Below, piece after piece: positions 27,640 to 36,850 of a stretch of 51,024 nucleotides of DNA. Position numbers and translations under genes: made by a program. Source of the DNA: Chloroflexota bacterium (GTDB lineage: Bacteria; Chloroflexota; Anaerolineae; J102); the NCBI GenBank assembly GCA_029782215.1, contig JAKOVD010000113.1:1-51024 (forward strand), read 5' to 3'. A model generated the notes under the pieces. The model was not told where the DNA came from and searched no databases. It saw nothing but the letters and a program-made list of their open reading frames with translations. How positions within the stretch are numbered: position 1 is the stretch's first letter; each line of letters begins with the position of its first letter.

Positions 27640-28383
27640 TCATCCATGATCGGTGGGCCTTGCGATACAGACCAAGTGGGCTCCCGTCGACGGAGTCGCC
27701 ATATAAGTGCGGCGCTTGTGAATGCTCCAAATCCCGGCAATGAGCTTCGGCTGATTCAGCACAAACAGCGGATTGCAGAGACAGCGCACAAGCGTCCGCT
27801 CAAGAAGACCCCGTCGATAGACCCACCAGTGCTTTTCGACTGTGTAGCTCGGGGCTAGGGTAGCAGCAAGGGTGTCCGTTGAGTAGTGGCGGTAGTGCTT
27901 GGGAATGACGGGCACGTTGATCGAAGGGACGGAGACAAAGAGCATTCCCGTATCGCTGATGCACTCCCGCAAACTGGCAATGAATGTGGGCATAGCCGCA
28001 TCAGGAATATGCTCCAGGACCTCGACGAGCGCTATGGCGTCGAACCGGCTAGCCAGGTCGGCTACATCGCCGCATGTCACGGTGAGTTCCGGATTCATTG
28101 CTCGAGCCAAAGCAACCGCCCTCTCAGACATGTCAATACCTGTGACATGAGGCAACTTCCCTTTGACTTCGTGCAACAAGCGACCATCGCCGCATCCAAC
28201 ATCAAGCAATGCTGTAGGCCTGTACGTCTCGATCAAGTGCGCCACGAACGAAGTGTAGGTGACATACTCGAGACCCCAGCCCATCACCCGGTGAACGGCG
28301 AAGGGCGCAAGGGTGGGGACGTAATGATAGGGGAACTCGTACTGCGCGTCCTGCAGTTCGAATCTGGAGGGAATACCTGTCAC
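27640..28383 (-). CDS. class I SAM-dependent methyltransferase
   Basis: A methyltransferase of about 247 residues. SAM motif I is TALLDVGCGDGRLLHEV, the ribose-binding Asp is in VTGIDMSERAV, then CGDVADL and the LEHIPDAAMP region follow. The preceding DAQYEFPYHYVPTL segment is typical of a methyltransferase group found in glycan loci. GTG 28383 is preferred as start because GGGAGG lies seven bases upstream and the conserved sequence begins right after it. A longer frame from GTG 28551 adds 56 poorly conserved-looking residues and would overlap the flippase gene by 29 nt. Probably methylates a sugar or sugar phosphate; exact substrate not determinable. Confidence 0.84.
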   Translation of the reverse strand: MTGIPSRFELQDAQYEFPYHYVPTLAPFAVHRVMGWGLEYVTYTSFVAHLIETYRPTALLDVGCGDGRLLHEVKGKLPHVTGIDMSERAVALARAMNPELTVTCGDVADLASRFDAIALVEVLEHIPDAAMPTFIASLRECISDTGMLFVSVPSINVPVIPKHYRHYSTDTLAATLAPSYTVEKHWWVYRRGLLERTLVRCLCNPLFVLNQPKLIAGIWSIHKRRTYMATPSTGAHLVCIARPTDHG

Positions 28384-28522
28384 GATTTGTCCTCCCGGAA
28401 GCTGACTGGCGGAGTGCAACGAGGACAAACTCGTCAACGTGAGTGAAGCGCCAGCTGGGCGTAGCGAATGCGAAGATAGGGTGGAGAAGTGCGGCAAATT
28501 CGCGAAGAACCTGGCAAATGCC

Positions 28523-30085
28523 CTACCCGGAATCTGGACGACGCGGGCCACTCAATGCATGCTTTCGCATGTTGACAGCGTCTAACAGATGCAGCAACAT
28601 CGGCCTGTCCAGAACGCCAATGAGCAGGATATACGCCAAAAAGCCTGCCAGAGTGCTTACAACGAGAACGACCAAGGGCGAGGCAGTATCAAGCTCTCCG
28701 ATGAGCCAATAGGTAATCACCCCGGAAATGATGGCTGGCAAACCGTACTTACCCATCAGTCCGAGCAGGGTTTTGATGGGGACAATGTGCCTTCTCGATA
28801 GAACCACAGCGAGCACCGAAGTCAGAACTCCCCACTGAATGACTTGCGCTGCCGCCAGACCGACGTAGCCAGCATTGCCCTGCATGAGCAGGCTGGCCAC
28901 CAACAGATAGAGCAATGATGCCGCAGAAGCAAGAACAGGCACCGTGATGGTATCGCCTTCCACATAGATCGCACGAGTGAGAACGTTGCACACCATTTGG
29001 AAGACGACCACCCCGAGAAAGAGAGGAACTGCTCGGCTTACGGCCTGGCTGGTGACAGGGGTGAAAGCACCGCGCTCGAATAGGACTTGAACTAAGGGGA
29101 CCTTAGAAAGACTAAGAATAACGAGAACAGGCAGGGAGACTACGAGCGTCAGTCGCAGACCGAGCACAGTGGTTTGCGCCAGCCCATCGCGCTTTCTCAA
29201 TGCATAGTTCCGCGCCATCTGAGGTAGTATGGCAGCTGCTATCCCTGCGCCTAGAATTGCCAGTACGATTCCTGCAATCTTCGATGCATACCCAAGAAAG
29301 GATAACTCACCATCCGGCAAGTCAGAGGCGAAATAGCGCTCAAGCACTGGTGTGACACGCGTTAGAAGGCCAAATATCACGAGAGGTGCTACAAGCCGTC
29401 CAAACCTCCTTAGTCTATCGTCCCCCAAAGGCAGTAGTCTGGTCCAACCGTGACGCCAGACTGGCCTGACTACAATTGTGGCCTGCAGGATACTCGCCGA
29501 CACTGCTCCCCAGGCAAGCACAACCACACCCAGCTGGCGATATCCCAGCCCGACTACAGCCATATTGACCAGAGCTCCAACTCCAGGTGCAAACGCAGGT
29601 AAAAAGAAACGGCCAAGCGAATTCTCGATGCTGCTTGCCACACCGGCCACACCAACAAAAGGTAAGGTGAACATTAGAATTCTCAGCATAGAAGCTGACA
29701 GTTCAGCTTTTTCTGGGCTCAAACCTGGCGCCGTGATGGCAATAATACTGTGCGCGGCAATTGCACCAACGAGGGACAGGCCTATCAGAATCGCTGCTAC
29801 CAAATAGAAGACGGTTCCAACGAGCGCCCATGCATCCGCTTCGCGCCCTTCGGACTGCTGTGAGACAAACAGCGGAATCAGGACAAACGCCAGCCCACCG
29901 AGCAAGACAGCCTGCGCATAGGTCGGAATGACCTGGGCTGTCAGGTATGAATCCATGTCCAAACCCGCACCGAAGGCCCACGCAGCCACCAACTGGCTAC
30001 CAAGACCGAGAAGCATCGCCAGTATTGCGCCAAGTGTGCCTGTAAGCGCGGACTTTGCGACAGAGCTATTCGCTTGAGAACCCAA
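28523..30085 (-). CDS. MurJ/Wzx-type lipid-linked oligosaccharide flippase
   Basis: About 520 residues with fourteen likely membrane segments, MVF/MATE-like superfamily. Family features are the N-terminal SVAKSALTGTLGAILAMLLGLGSQLVAAWAFGAGLDMDSYLTAQVIP, the FTLPFVGVAGVASSIENSLGRFFLPAFAP loop, and VPLVQVLFERGAFTPVTSQAVSRAVPLFLGVVVFQ (the FERGAF signature of MurJ). It should move undecaprenyl-linked repeat units across the membrane. In this locus a polysaccharide flippase role is more likely than lipid II. TTG 30085 is chosen because AAAGGA lies seven bases upstream; ATG 30127 is an in-frame alternative without a site. Confidence 0.87.
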   Translation of the reverse strand: MGSQANSSVAKSALTGTLGAILAMLLGLGSQLVAAWAFGAGLDMDSYLTAQVIPTYAQAVLLGGLAFVLIPLFVSQQSEGREADAWALVGTVFYLVAAILIGLSLVGAIAAHSIIAITAPGLSPEKAELSASMLRILMFTLPFVGVAGVASSIENSLGRFFLPAFAPGVGALVNMAVVGLGYRQLGVVVLAWGAVSASILQATIVVRPVWRHGWTRLLPLGDDRLRRFGRLVAPLVIFGLLTRVTPVLERYFASDLPDGELSFLGYASKIAGIVLAILGAGIAAAILPQMARNYALRKRDGLAQTTVLGLRLTLVVSLPVLVILSLSKVPLVQVLFERGAFTPVTSQAVSRAVPLFLGVVVFQMVCNVLTRAIYVEGDTITVPVLASAASLLYLLVASLLMQGNAGYVGLAAAQVIQWGVLTSVLAVVLSRRHIVPIKTLLGLMGKYGLPAIISGVITYWLIGELDTASPLVVLVVSTLAGFLAYILLIGVLDRPMLLHLLDAVNMRKHALSGPRRPDSG

Positions 30086-30243
30086 TGCTCGGTCCTTTCG
30101 ACACCACGCAAACGCAAGCGTTGGCATGAGACGTGGCGGTTAACCCGTGGCAGGTCGGCTGCGCAATTGGTTGGGCGCTGGGACGGGATGCCCACTCCAT
30201 CGGCGAGTGGATTGATGAGTCAAGGGAGCGAGCCAGCACAACG

Positions 30244-31236
30244 TCACTCGGTAATCACGTCCTTTGCCCACTGCCGGTTCTCCCAATACCACTGCACAAC
30301 GGCCGCAATGCCTGAAGCGAAAGCGTGCTGCGGGTGCCAACCCAGCAACCGCTCCGCCTTCCCGATATCAGCCCAGGTCGCCTTCACATCGGCTGGGTGG
30401 CTGGGCTGGTATTCCAAGAGCGCCTTCTGGCCCACCATGTCCTCCACCAACCTAATCGCATCCATCAGCGCCACCGGCTGATCCGAGCCGAGATTGATCA
30501 ACTCGTAACCCAATGGTTTCAATCCCGTAATCGTTCCGCGGGCGATGTCGTCCACGTAGGTGAAATCCCGAGACTGGTGTCCGTCCCCATAAACCGTCAC
30601 CGGCCGCCCCTCGCTGATCCACTGTACCATGCGAAAGGGCATCATGTCGGGCCGACCGGCTGGCCCATAGACCGTGAAATAACGGAAGGCGGTGACATCA
30701 ATGCCGTACAAGTAATGATATGTGTAACAAAGGGTCTCCGCGGCCTTCTTGGAGGCAGCGTAGGGGGAGAGTGGGTGGTCGGTGCCTTGATCTTCCCTAT
30801 ACGGTAGCTCATTACTATCGCCATACACGCTTGAGGAGGAAGCCAGCACGAACTTCGACACACCGAACTCCCGGCACAATTCCAGCAGGTTCAGCGTGCC
30901 AATGGTATTCGTCTCATAGTAGACCCAGGGATCTTCCACCGAGTAGCGCACACCTGCCCGTGCTGCCAAGTTGATAACGGCATCAACTGTCGTGTTGCGG
31001 CCTGTGATCCACGACTTAACGAGCTTACGCAGCCCGTCCCGGTCGCATATGTCGAGCCGATGGAACTCAAAACCAGGATTGCCCTCGAGCTGTGCGAGCC
31101 GCCACCGCTTGAGCCGCACGTCGTAAGCGTCGTTCAGATTGTCGACACCAACGACGGCGTGGCCGTCTGCAAGTAGGAATTCAGCCACCCTGGAGCCGAT
31201 GAAGCCAGCGACGCCCGTCAGCAGATAAGTCGCCAT
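30244..31236 (-). CDS. NAD-dependent epimerase, UDP-glucuronate 4-epimerase (CapI)-like
   Basis: Extended SDR of 330 residues: TGVAGFIGSRVAEFLL, DNLNDAYDVRLKRWRL, INLAARAGVRYSVEDPWVYYETN (a segment typical of UDP-glucuronate epimerases), ASSSSVYG, active-site YAASKKAAE, then FTVYGPAGRPDMMPFRMVQWISEGRPV and YVDDIARG. It should epimerise C4 of a UDP-sugar, probably UDP-glucuronate to UDP-galacturonate. A TTG precedes the chosen ATG (31236) by one codon. It is the second gene in the block, 207 nt after the GDP-mannose epimerase-like gene. Confidence 0.88.
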   Translation of the reverse strand: MATYLLTGVAGFIGSRVAEFLLADGHAVVGVDNLNDAYDVRLKRWRLAQLEGNPGFEFHRLDICDRDGLRKLVKSWITGRNTTVDAVINLAARAGVRYSVEDPWVYYETNTIGTLNLLELCREFGVSKFVLASSSSVYGDSNELPYREDQGTDHPLSPYAASKKAAETLCYTYHYLYGIDVTAFRYFTVYGPAGRPDMMPFRMVQWISEGRPVTVYGDGHQSRDFTYVDDIARGTITGLKPLGYELINLGSDQPVALMDAIRLVEDMVGQKALLEYQPSHPADVKATWADIGKAERLLGWHPQHAFASGIAAVVQWYWENRQWAKDVITE

Positions 31237-31443
31237 CAAACTCGGGCACTCCGCAGACCGCGCATCACAATCGGTACGGCCGGGTAGGTGTTGCCGGACC
31301 CCAGCCCCGCCACCGCTATGACAAATGTCTGTCCAACCAACCCTCTGAATTCAGTGTGCAAAGCAGTGAGCCCCTGCATGCGAGGGGTAAATACTGTTCA
31401 GCGAGTTGAGCGAGAGAAGCAGGTCCAAATCATACCAATTCAG

Positions 31444-32439
31444 TCAATTGATAGTTTCCACATGTGTCAGATTCTGGGATTTTGCCCCCGCCGCCAACAC
31501 CTGTTGCTCAATCCAGGGATAGGTCTGCGCGATCCCATCCGCCAGCGGGAAACGCGCTCGCCAGCCTGTGCTGTAGATGCGCTCGTTGCTGAAATTGCGC
31601 GATTGCACCCCCACCGGCCCCTGCACCCACTCGATGTGGAAGCGTTTGCCCGAGACCGCTGCTACCGTGTCCACCAACTCCTTCACGCTGACGTATTCGG
31701 GGTTGCCGATGTTCACGGGGCCTTCAAGATCCGACTGCATGAGCCGGCGGATGCCGTCCACCATGTCGTGCACGAAAGTGTAGGAACGCACCGCCGTGCC
31801 ATTGCCCCACACTGGGATGGTGCCACCCTCCTCGACCTCGGCCACCTTGCGGCAGATGGCCGCCGGCGCCTTCTCGCGGCCGCCGGTCCAGGTGCCGAAG
31901 GGCCCGTAGCAGTTCTGGAAACGGGCGATGCGCACGGTCATCGGGTAGCGGCGGCCGTAGGCCTGGAGCATGCGCTCGGAATAGAGCTTCTCCCACCCGT
32001 ACTCGTTGTCGGGGTTGGCCGGGATCGCCTGGGCCTCGGTCATCTCCGGATCGCCGGGCTGCATGTCCGGGTAGACACAGGCCGACGAGGAGTAGAAATA
32101 GCGGGGCACGTCCATCTCGGCGGCGGTGTGGGTCATGTGCACATTGATCAGGATGCTGTTGTGCATGATCTCGCACTCGGCTGAGTGGATGAAGCCCATG
32201 CCTCCCATGTCGGCGGCGAGCTGATAGACCTCGTCAAAGGCGCCGCTATCCAGCGTCAAGGCCTGCCGGCAGGCCTCAGGCTCGCGCAAATCGAGCAGCA
32301 GGAATTCGTGGGCAAGCGAGTCCCGGAACTCGTGCGCTTTGATGTCTACGCCGCGCACCCAGTATCCTTCCTTCTTGAGCCGCTCGACCAGGTGCCCGGC
32401 GATGAACCCGCCCGCTCCGCAGACCAATGCTCTTTTCAT
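31444..32439 (-). CDS. GDP-mannose 3,5-epimerase-like protein, copy 1
   Basis: A 331-residue extended SDR with strong GME features: ALVCGAGGFIAGHLVERLK, YQLAADMGGMGFIHSAECEIMHNSILIN, FYSSSACVYPD, active-site EYGWEKL, FQNCYGPFGTWTGGREKAPAAICRKV and GPVNIGNPEYVSVKELV. GME converts GDP-D-mannose to GDP-L-galactose/L-gulose. Because the locus also makes GDP-heptose, an epimerisation on GDP-D-glycero-D-manno-heptose is a reasonable alternative. A second copy at 42467-43429 differs at about 30 of 320 positions by eye, mostly conservative, plus a different C-terminal tail (this one ends AAGAKSQNLTHVETIN). First gene of its block. Confidence 0.9.
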   Translation of the reverse strand: MKRALVCGAGGFIAGHLVERLKKEGYWVRGVDIKAHEFRDSLAHEFLLLDLREPEACRQALTLDSGAFDEVYQLAADMGGMGFIHSAECEIMHNSILINVHMTHTAAEMDVPRYFYSSSACVYPDMQPGDPEMTEAQAIPANPDNEYGWEKLYSERMLQAYGRRYPMTVRIARFQNCYGPFGTWTGGREKAPAAICRKVAEVEEGGTIPVWGNGTAVRSYTFVHDMVDGIRRLMQSDLEGPVNIGNPEYVSVKELVDTVAAVSGKRFHIEWVQGPVGVQSRNFSNERIYSTGWRARFPLADGIAQTYPWIEQQVLAAGAKSQNLTHVETIN

Positions 32440-32587
32440 GAGTTACCCTGCAATGAGTCCTTTGTATGATGCCAACTTGAACTGCGACCAATCGCATATC
32501 CATGCGTCCGTAGCCAGCCGATGCTCAGCCAAACTGGCCCACGAATGCCCGGAGACGGTAGCAAACCTCCCCAATCACTCGTGCCAT

Positions 32588-32611
32588 TTCCGAAAGGTGC
32601 GCCTTTCGGAA
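32588..32611. repeat. perfect 10-bp inverted repeat beside the XerD-like recombinase gene
   Basis: TTCCGAAAGG (32588-32597) and CCTTTCGGAA (32602-32611) are exact reverse complements around TGCG. The hairpin lies 20 nt past the stop codon of the recombinase gene on the minus strand. No T run follows on either strand, so it is not a textbook intrinsic terminator; a recombination or protein-binding site is also possible. Confidence 0.5.
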
Positions 32612-32630
32612 TAACCCACCGCACAGACAA

Positions 32631-33650
32631 TCACAGCCCGGCCCATGCCAGCCATGCCTCGACTTCGTCCAATGGGGCCCGGTCCCTGCCCCCGCCGTCA
32701 CCGGCGGCATTCGCCAGCGGCGGGAACGCGGCCGGCGCCAGATCCAGCGCCGTCGGCGTGCGCAACGTGATCTCGCGGGCCATGGCGTCTGTCAGCTGCA
32801 GGTACACGCCCGTCGTGGCCAGGTTGGTATGGCCGAGCAGGGCCTGGACAAAGCTCACGGGGGCTCCTCCCTGCAAGTAGTGCACGGCAATGGAGTGGCG
32901 GAGGGTGTGGGGACTGACGTGGCGATGCAGGCCTGCCCGCCGCGTGTAATGAACCAGCCGATAGCTCACGTTGCGGGTCGACAGGTGCCCCTCGTCCCGG
33001 CCGGGAAACAGATAGCCGGAGATGCTCTGCTCGTCGATGTACAGGCGCACGCCGTCCATCAGGGCAGGCTTCAGGTAGACACAACGCTCGCGATCGCCCT
33101 TGCCCGTCACCCGCAGCATCTTCTGCTCGAAGTCGAGATCGCATAGGCGCAGCCGCACCGCCTCGCCCACGCGCAGTCCGACCCCGTACAGAAGCGAGAA
33201 CAGCACCTGGTCGCGCTGGCCGATCGGTGCCCGCTCCTCCGCCATCGCCGCAAACAGGACCTGCGTTTCGGCAAGGGTCAGCGCCCTGGGCAGGTGCTTG
33301 CCCGTCCGCGGCACCGCCAAGCGCACGGCAGGATCCGTGGTGATGTAGCCCTCGGCGGTCAGAAAGGCGAAATAACGCTTCAACGTCAAGACCCGATCGC
33401 AGACCGTCTTCGCGGCAAGGCCGCGCTGCTGCAAACCTATCACGTACTGCCTGAGTTGGGCCGTCGTCACCTCAAAGCAAGATGGCACCTCGCCCGCCAG
33501 CGCCGCGAAGAAATCGCGCAGAACCTGGTCGTACTGCCTGATCGTCCCAGCCGTCACGTTGGCGACCGACAGAAAGGTCATGAAATCGTCCACATGCGTG
33601 CTTCCATCCAGAGGTTCTCTGGATGCCGATCCTTTGCTACCTGCCATCAT
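32631..33650 (-). CDS. XerD-like tyrosine recombinase / integrase
   Basis: A 339-residue tyrosine recombinase. The N-terminal SAM-like DNA-binding domain is VDDFMTFLSVANVTAGTIRQYDQVLRDFFAAL. The catalytic domain has LLYGVGLRVGEAVRL (first Arg), VTGKGDRERCVYL (the beta-strand Lys), SPHTLRHSIAVHYLQGG (His-x-x-Arg) and LGHTNLATTGVYLQLT (His and the Tyr nucleophile). All key residues are present, so it should be active in strand exchange. The start is ATG 33650 (an ATGATG pair); in-frame sequence upstream to 33899 does not look coding. It borders the long gene-poor stretch and a perfect inverted repeat, consistent with a role in integrating or excising local DNA. Confidence 0.9.
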   Translation of the reverse strand: MMAGSKGSASREPLDGSTHVDDFMTFLSVANVTAGTIRQYDQVLRDFFAALAGEVPSCFEVTTAQLRQYVIGLQQRGLAAKTVCDRVLTLKRYFAFLTAEGYITTDPAVRLAVPRTGKHLPRALTLAETQVLFAAMAEERAPIGQRDQVLFSLLYGVGLRVGEAVRLRLCDLDFEQKMLRVTGKGDRERCVYLKPALMDGVRLYIDEQSISGYLFPGRDEGHLSTRNVSYRLVHYTRRAGLHRHVSPHTLRHSIAVHYLQGGAPVSFVQALLGHTNLATTGVYLQLTDAMAREITLRTPTALDLAPAAFPPLANAAGDGGGRDRAPLDEVEAWLAWAGL

Positions 33651-36586
33651 CCGATGGGTGACGTGCTGCCTCCAAACGAAATGGCACAAAGAAGGAGACT
33701 GGGGGAGGGTGATGATCCTCATATCGAACACGGCGGAACCCATGCTCCGCCCGACCAACATTCTCGTTGGTCCTGCAAGTGTCTGCTGGGCAGTCAGCGG
33801 AGCTACCGCTACGACGCCATGCTGCCGTTTGTGCGTGAGCGTGCAACTCCCAATGGGGTGCACCCTCACGTCATAGCATACACTTCTCCGCAGCCGCACC
33901 GGCGCGGGCGAGGCGCTGGCAAACAGCTGAGGAACTCGGTGTGTCAGGCAAGCGATCCTGGGAATCCCGCGACCACTGCGTATCTGGAGACTGCGGTCTC
34001 AGGCGGCTGCGGGGAATCCAGCGGACTAGCGTCCTTGGACACGGTCGTTAGGATACCAGACTACAATTCGCGTGTCAAATCGTCCGCTCAGGGCGTGGAA
34101 GAGTCGCGCCTCTCACCAGATCTGCGTAGGTGTGCTGTCAAGACGGGGGGACTTCAGCCCCCTGTTGCTGTGCCAAGCAGCATGTTCGCAACCGGTGGTC
34201 TGCTCCGTGAGGACGTCTGCAAGACCTTGACCGGCCGCGGCGCCAGCTTGATGCCGGCAATCGGCCAAACGAGGCCCTCGTACAACGGTCTAGGCCCCGC
34301 CTCGCCCTACGCCGGCACCGGCGCGTTCGGCGCCGGAATCCCCCGTCGCCAACGGTGAGGACGCCCTGCTCACCCAGGATGCGGTACCGCCGAGCCCGAG
34401 CGGGCCCTGAACGCTCTGGCGGCCCTCCCCTGCCCGCACGAAGGGAAGCCGACCTTCTTCTGCTCGCTGCTGCCGGCCGGGGCGGGAATCCATGCGCCTG
34501 CGCCAGAGAGGGTCTGGCCCCGACGCGCCCACCCGGATCGGTGTCGTCCGGTCGCTCCATCTTCCCACTTGCGCCATCGGTGCGGGACCGGCCTGGCATC
34601 GCCGTCATCCAACCCTTCCCGTCCCGTGTTCCGCCAGGTTAGCAGACAGGGCGAGCGGCCTGGATCGATGGGTTGACGTCCGCAGCGATCGCGACCACGA
34701 ACCGTCACCGCTGGCCTGCGTGCAACCTCCTGCCAACACGCCGGCCAGGCAGGGGCCGACCAGCTCCCAGACAGGGATCTCGCACGTGCACGAGCACAAC
34801 AGGAGGGCAGGGGCTATCAAGTCAACGGCTTCCTCTCGTCGAGGCAACTCGTGATGCAGCCCTCACCTCCTCAGGGCACAGGAAGGGCAAGTTCCGAACC
34901 GTCCGGCGGCATGGCAGCGACCGCTGTGAAAAGCTTGGCACCTGTGGGCCGGCGAGTCGCCCCAGACGGTGCGTCGGAAGTTCTACGATAAGCATCGTCG
35001 AGCATGGTTCGCGTGAAGGGCCCTGCGAAGTCCCAGCCCTTGCCTTCAGGTGCGTGAGGCTTCAAAACAGTCGCAGTCTTGCCGCCGAGGGAGGCCGATG
35101 TGCCAGTTTGGCGGGACTTCGCGCTTTCCCTGCCTGAGCCGGTGGTGTGCAGCCGCTGGCGGCCCACCCGTTTGCGGGCTGATCCGGGGCAGGGAGGGAC
35201 GAGCGCCGCATGTCGCGCCGCCCGACGGAGAAACGGGAGTACCCCGTTTCCGGAGGCAGGTATCCGGTCGTGCGGGGGAAAGGCCTTGCAGAGAGTGAGC
35301 GCAGTTGCCGCAGGCAGGACCGCGCGCCGCGGCGAGAGGGTCTCGCCGCCTGCGCTGCTTTGGCCTGCGGGGGTCGACGGGACTCTCCTTCACACTCCCA
35401 CCGTCCGTGCCATCTGTGCCATCTCTCGGGACGGTGACAGCCGCAGGCATCGCGGCCATGGCGCGAGAGGGCAAAGCCAAGTCCATGCTGGCCGCGACAA
35501 CGCCGTGGCACTCTCGCCACCTGACTGCAGAGCTGGGTACGAGAGCGCGCTGGGAGCATGGCCCCCGCCCGCGGCGCGGCGAGCGGGATCGCCCGCCACC
35601 GGGCCATGCCTCCTCCGGGCCCGAGGGAGGACGAAGGCGCCAGCATTTGGCACCCCCGCTGACTTCCTGGCGGGCAACCACCGCGCGCGACGGCCTCACC
35701 ACGCCGCTCCCGCCGGCGACCAACGCTAGCCGCGGCTCCCGGCAGAGGCGTGGGCCAGGCCACGCCGGGGGAGGGTTGGAGCGACGCCTCGAGGGTGAGG
35801 TGCACCCGGCCACGAGGTCCCGCCGCGCATCCCCCGGTGGTGGCGGCCGGGTGGATGCGGCGGTGTGGAAGCCGGGGCGGGGGGAGGATTGCGCAGGCAG
35901 GGTTGGCGGTGGGCGGTGGCACCGAAGGCGCGGCCCGCGGGCGCCCGGAACAGGATGCCCTGGGGGCCCGCCGAACCCTAAGGTCGCAGACCCGGACGGG
36001 AGAGGCAGCAGCGAGGCCGGGCTAGACATCGCCCAGAACTAGCGCCCCATTCCCGCCGCAACGGCGCCAACGGCACAATGGCACCGACGGGCAAACGGCC
36101 GCCCGCCGCTGCGGCGCCTGCGGTCGGGCTGCCTTCAGGGCGTCGCCTGCCCTCAGCGGCTCCTCTGTCCTCCCCCCACCCTTCCGGCCGCCGATGTGTA
36201 TGGCCCACTTTGGCGTGCTGGCGCCGCCGCCGGCGTCTGGTCCCCTGGCGGCGGGCGGCGGGCGCTCAAGGCGCCTGGGTCCTGGGTGCGGCCCCCTTTC
36301 CCTCCGCCCCCCTGTATGTCCACCGTGTGGTCGCGGGGCCTGGGCGGGGCCTGGGCGGGACCCGGGCGGGGCCCAGGCGGGGCGGGAACGGGGACCGGGC
36401 GGCCTGGCCCCGCATGCCCCGCGACGGCCTCGCCCCCAAATCGGCCGCAAAGATAGTCAAATTGTGTCATGACAGGCTCACCAAAACCTGCTAGCGTAGA
36501 ACAGACACCAAGACCGCAGCCGGCCGCCCGGCCACCGCCGTCGTGGCGGCGGCCATTTCCAATGCGTCCCCTGCAAACCGCCGGCC
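33651..36586. other. 2.9-kb gene-poor, very GC-rich stretch between two recombinase genes
   Basis: Open frames occur on both strands because stop codons are rare at this GC content, but they overlap one another, translate to Arg/Pro/Gly/Ala-rich low-complexity sequence, and show no domain motif or ribosome site. The part near 33.9-34.35 kb is less GC-rich. The 10-bp palindrome TGTCATGACA sits at 36466-36475. I see no tRNA, no transposase remnant and no clear gene. Function is unknown; it is probably part of the integrated element or degenerate DNA. Confidence 0.5.
36336..36394 (+). repeat. tandem G-tract repeat
   Basis: Variants of GCGGGGCCTGG recur about five times in succession (GGGCGGGGCC, GGGCGGGACC, GGGCGGGGCC, GGCGGGGCGGG). 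Many runs of three or four G on one strand could form a G-quadruplex. The spacing is close to 11 bp. It lies about 200 bp before the palindrome array. Function unknown. Confidence 0.5.
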
Positions 36587-36741
36587 CCCATCCACAAGGA
36601 TGGTCCGTGCCCCTCCAAAAGTACAAAAAAAGCACCATACGTTTGGATGGTCGCAATGTTAAGAGATCTGTACTCTACTGTACTTTTGGATGGGCGAAGA
36701 ACCATCCTTTTGTACGGTTGCCGACCATACTCAGGTATGGT
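36587..36741. repeat. array of six 18-bp palindromes (iteron-like), consensus ACCATMC-N4-GKATGGT
   Basis: Six 18-bp dyads, each two 7-bp arms around 4 bp, lie at 36587-36604, 36610-36627, 36634-36651, 36677-36694, 36701-36718 and 36724-36741. The best are ACCATAC-TCAG-GTATGGT, ACCATAC-GTTT-GGATGGT and ACCATCC-TTTT-GTACGGT; the second and fourth are weaker. Centre spacings are 23, 24, 43, 24 and 23 bp, so the sites fall on roughly the same helix face about every two turns, with one position unfilled or decayed. The segment is visibly AT-richer than its surroundings. It precedes a DnaA-box match and the operon for a recombinase, a Replic_Relax-like protein and a helicase-like ATPase. Confidence 0.75.
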
Positions 36742-36743
36742 TG

Positions 36744-36752
36744 TTATGCACA
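36744..36752 (+). promoter_or_regulatory. DnaA-box match TTATGCACA
   Basis: TTATGCACA fits the DnaA-box consensus TTATNCACA exactly. It begins 2 bp after the last palindrome of the array and is followed by AT-rich DNA (caaatatctcacaatg). A single 9-mer match is weak alone; position next to iteron-like repeats and helicase-like genes is what makes it notable. Confidence 0.5.
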
Positions 36753-36811
36753 AATATCTCACAATGCGCACATTAGCGCCAGATTACTTCTCAAATCGGC
36801 CAATAAACCCC

Positions 36812-36840
36812 TTGACAGAGACAAGAACCCGTGATATGCT
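36812..36840 (+). promoter_or_regulatory. sigma-70-type promoter
   Basis: A perfect -35 TTGACA (36812-36817) is followed after 17 bp by TATGCT (36835-36840), a 4-of-6 match to TATAAT. Transcription would start near 36847 and read into the recombinase operon. The palindrome array lies just upstream, so a protein bound there could regulate it. Confidence 0.65.
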
Positions 36841-36850
36841 TGCATTCAAG

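Noticed and set aside
27640..28551. Longer methyltransferase start at GTG 28551
   Set aside because: The extra 56 residues look unconserved and overlap the flippase gene, while GTG 28383 has GGGAGG at ideal spacing right before the conserved region.
35046..36029. Long open frames on both strands, including a 327-codon frame on the minus strand
   Set aside because: Several overlapping frames of similar length occur on both strands, all Arg/Pro/Gly/Ala-rich with no motif or ribosome site; at this GC content stop codons are simply rare.
36587..36741. CRISPR-like array
   Set aside because: Repeats are short palindromes with 5-6 bp (or 25 bp) between them, not long identical repeats with 30-40 bp unique spacers, and no cas gene is nearby.
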